Assembly (NCBI GenBank): GCA_963556195.1 | Contig: OY744525.1 | Span: 79,776,344-79,840,343, forward strand | Source: Sepiola atlantica | Lineage: Eukaryota > Mollusca > Cephalopoda > Sepiida > Sepiolidae | Direction of reading: 5' to 3' | Length of the DNA stretch: 64,000 nucleotides | Shown: one piece after another, positions 61,961-64,000 of the stretch | Position numbering within the stretch: the first letter of the stretch is position 1 | Layout: every line of letters starts with the position of its first letter | Program-made: the position numbers and the translations under genes | Notes under the pieces: generated by a model | Database searches by the model: none | Told to the model about the DNA's origin: nothing | The model's input: the letters and a program-made list of their open reading frames with translations, nothing else

Positions 61961-62012
61961 TAATCATCAATCCTCATCTCAAAAATTCAAAAAAATATTT
62001 TTCTTTTGTCAG

Positions 62013-62164
62013 ATCGATCTTCCAGAAAGTCATCAGTTCAATCAGGACATGTAAACAAAAGTGATATTTCTGCTCCCTATCCACAATCAAGAAATCTTAT
62101 AGAAATGAACAATGAACAGACTTCAAACACAAGACCCTTGCCTCCAGTACCAAACAAAAACTAA
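62013..62164 (+). CDS. Protocadherin gene 5, terminal cytoplasmic exon
   Basis: The acceptor is CTTTTGTCAG. It encodes D-R-S-S-R-K-S-S, S-A-P-Y-P-Q-S, L-I-E-M-N-N-E-Q and R-P-L-P-P-V-P-N-K-N, then TAA. It is typical of the family. Confidence 0.92.
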
Positions 62165-62639
62165 TGATCATTACAACAAAAAGGCTGGTAGTATATTAAA
62201 AGATACACACACTCAATTACTAAATCATATTCTACTTAAGAAAACATGTTAGCCATAAGTTGTATTAGCATGTTTAACACAATATGTAATATATATAATG
62301 ACACTTTTTAAGTTACTTATTGAAAAATTCAGACTGCATAATCATGTAAAGAAATCCAGTATATACTGGTAAAGACTCGTTTGTAGTAAGAGAATTTATG
62401 ATAAATACAATCTTGAAATTGATCATAACTAGGCCAACACTATTTTATAACTCTTATTTTTCCATTGTAATCTCTCAATGAAAAAATAATATTCAAATCT
62501 TTATTTTGGGCCAAGAATATTGACTTAAAAGCAATATTAATATGTTAATATAGATTTCAACTCCATAGAACATTAATCAAGATAGAAATGTGTATTTTTC
62601 TATTCAAACAAATAATAATGGATAATTAGAAGTATACAA

Positions 62640-63076
62640 CATGAAGGGAAGGAAGGAAGAAAGTAAATCCCATAGGACGAATAACACACACACTATTACA
62701 TTGCATCATGGGAACAAAAGTTAAATCTTTTTTTTAATTAAAATTTTCAACTTTCCATCATCATAACTTATTAAAACATCAAAATTAAATATAATGTATA
62801 TTTTTAGAATAAAAAAGGGAAAACAAATAGAAATTCAAACAAATATAAAATTATGGACGTGAGTTGGTAGTTCTTTTTTACATTTAACATCACCCTCCTT
62901 CCTCTAACGCATAGTCATTACACATACACCATACTTTTTAGGACAACTATTTTATTACATTCATAGTAAACACATATTCACTTCAAAGATATTCCTCATT
63001 TACTGGACACAGAATATACAGATTGATCACTGGATAATACATTGTACAATGAATAATATTGGATATCATAACAAAG
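62640..63076 (+). promoter_or_regulatory. Predicted promoter and untranslated leader exon of the next gene (off window)
   Basis: Conserved block, copy 6 of 6. It contains CCCATAGGACGAATAACAC and ATTGCATCATGGGAAC at 62700-62715. CACCATACTTTTTAGGACAA follows near 62926, and the donor CAAAG|GTAAGGAG has its exon end at 63076. No ectodomain exon follows within the remaining 924 bp; leader introns elsewhere are 2.8-5.8 kb, so the partner exon is expected at roughly 66-69 kb. Confidence 0.57.
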
Positions 63077-64000
63077 GTAAGGAGAATTTATATTACTTTC
63101 TTTTTTCTATAACATTTTGTTTTCTTTAGCACAAACCACTGAAAAGAAGGCCATCATTCACATCTGACAAAGAAATCATTTCTCAAACTCAAAAAAACTA
63201 TTTTATTTTATTTTTATTTTGTCCTAATAATAAAAAATTATACATGTAAAAATTATCTGCACTCTTTTATAATTAATACAAGAAATTTCTACCCTCTCTT
63301 ATAATTACTGAGTAAGTTTTTTACATTTTCCCCCATTACTTGTCCAGTTGTCAGACGCCATTACACAAATTTATATTCACTTTACTTTAAATGATAGCAC
63401 TTATTACTTACTCATACATACTTTCTTAAGTATAATTTATGGCATGTTTCAAATGTTTTCAAAGTGGATTTTAAAGGGTAGTTTTTATAATTTATACTAA
63501 TGCTTTTTTACTATCTGATATTCAGATGTACAAACATAGCAACATTAAGAAATTTTTATTTGGGAGAATATTTTTGAAGAAATAATTTACTATTTATACA
63601 TTTCGGTACACTAATTATTTCTTAAATTAAGGATTTAATTTTTTACCTTTCCATAAAAAGTATTGTTGGTTTTCTTTCTAAAAACAATATAGTAATTAAA
63701 ATTAAAGAATTCATTGTATACATGATATCTGTGAATTTCATAGTATTAAAAAATTGTGAAATAAAACCTTTAAATGATTTTAATCTTTTAGGACACATTG
63801 TAATATATTTTATTTATGTTGATACATACCGTGGAAATAAATAAAATATTTTGATTACAAGTTTAACTTGCTTTCAATTAAATACACAACACAATATTAA
63901 ATTTAAATTATGATTTAATCAATAATTTACATATAAAAATGTCGGTTATTTAATAGATTTGATTAATTACTTTTTCAAATGCATCAAAAAAACATAATAT
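63077..64000 (+). other. Start of the leader intron of the next gene
   Basis: It contains the conserved element near 63350-63415 (CAGACGCCATTACACAAATT). Otherwise AT-rich with no gene. Confidence 0.45.

Overview
The window is animal nuclear DNA and carries part of a tandem protocadherin cluster. It is AT-rich, has spliced genes with GT-AG introns, and is crowded with degraded LINEs, SINEs, foldback elements, a mariner-type transposon and long TA microsatellites. Single-exon ectodomains in a head-to-tail protocadherin array, plus mollusc-style repeats, point to a cephalopod, most likely an octopus. The organism call is an inference; nothing in the window names a species.

Layout: all protocadherin genes are on the + strand. 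The last coding exon of an upstream gene (called gene 0 here) lies at 4040-4191. Five complete coding units follow, with ectodomain exons starting at 9279 (gene 1), 21349 (gene 2), 34843 (gene 3), 43374 (gene 4) and 54343 (gene 5). Each unit has one ~2.39 kb exon (signal peptide, six cadherin repeats, membrane span, first part of the tail), a 124-nt exon and a terminal 152-155-nt exon ending near an R-P-L-P-P-V-P motif. The predicted proteins are 886-888 residues. Every gene owns its two tail exons, unlike vertebrate alpha and gamma protocadherin clusters, where constant exons are shared.

Between one gene's stop codon and the next gene's ATG, the window holds six copies of a conserved non-coding block (near 5.6-6.0, 16.2-16.6, 28.6-29.0, 40.1-40.5, 50.2-50.6 and 62.6-63.1 kb). 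Each has a ZNF143/Staf-like site and, about 345-375 bp further on, a conserved AAAG|GTAAG splice donor. Each of the five ectodomain exons has a matching acceptor exactly 14 nt before its ATG. I read these as a promoter plus untranslated leader exon for each gene. The sixth copy predicts another gene just beyond the right edge.

The five proteins are mosaics. EC1 is well conserved, EC2-EC3 is diverse, and EC4 through the membrane span and early tail is almost identical at protein and DNA level. This suggests a diversified recognition region with a homogenised stalk, probably maintained by gene conversion. Introns and spacers hold the mobile elements: non-LTR retrotransposon pieces, a 1.3 kb mariner-like element with one nonsense codon, tRNA-derived SINE-like repeats, foldbacks up to ~740 bp and a ~1 kb minisatellite with an 18-bp unit.
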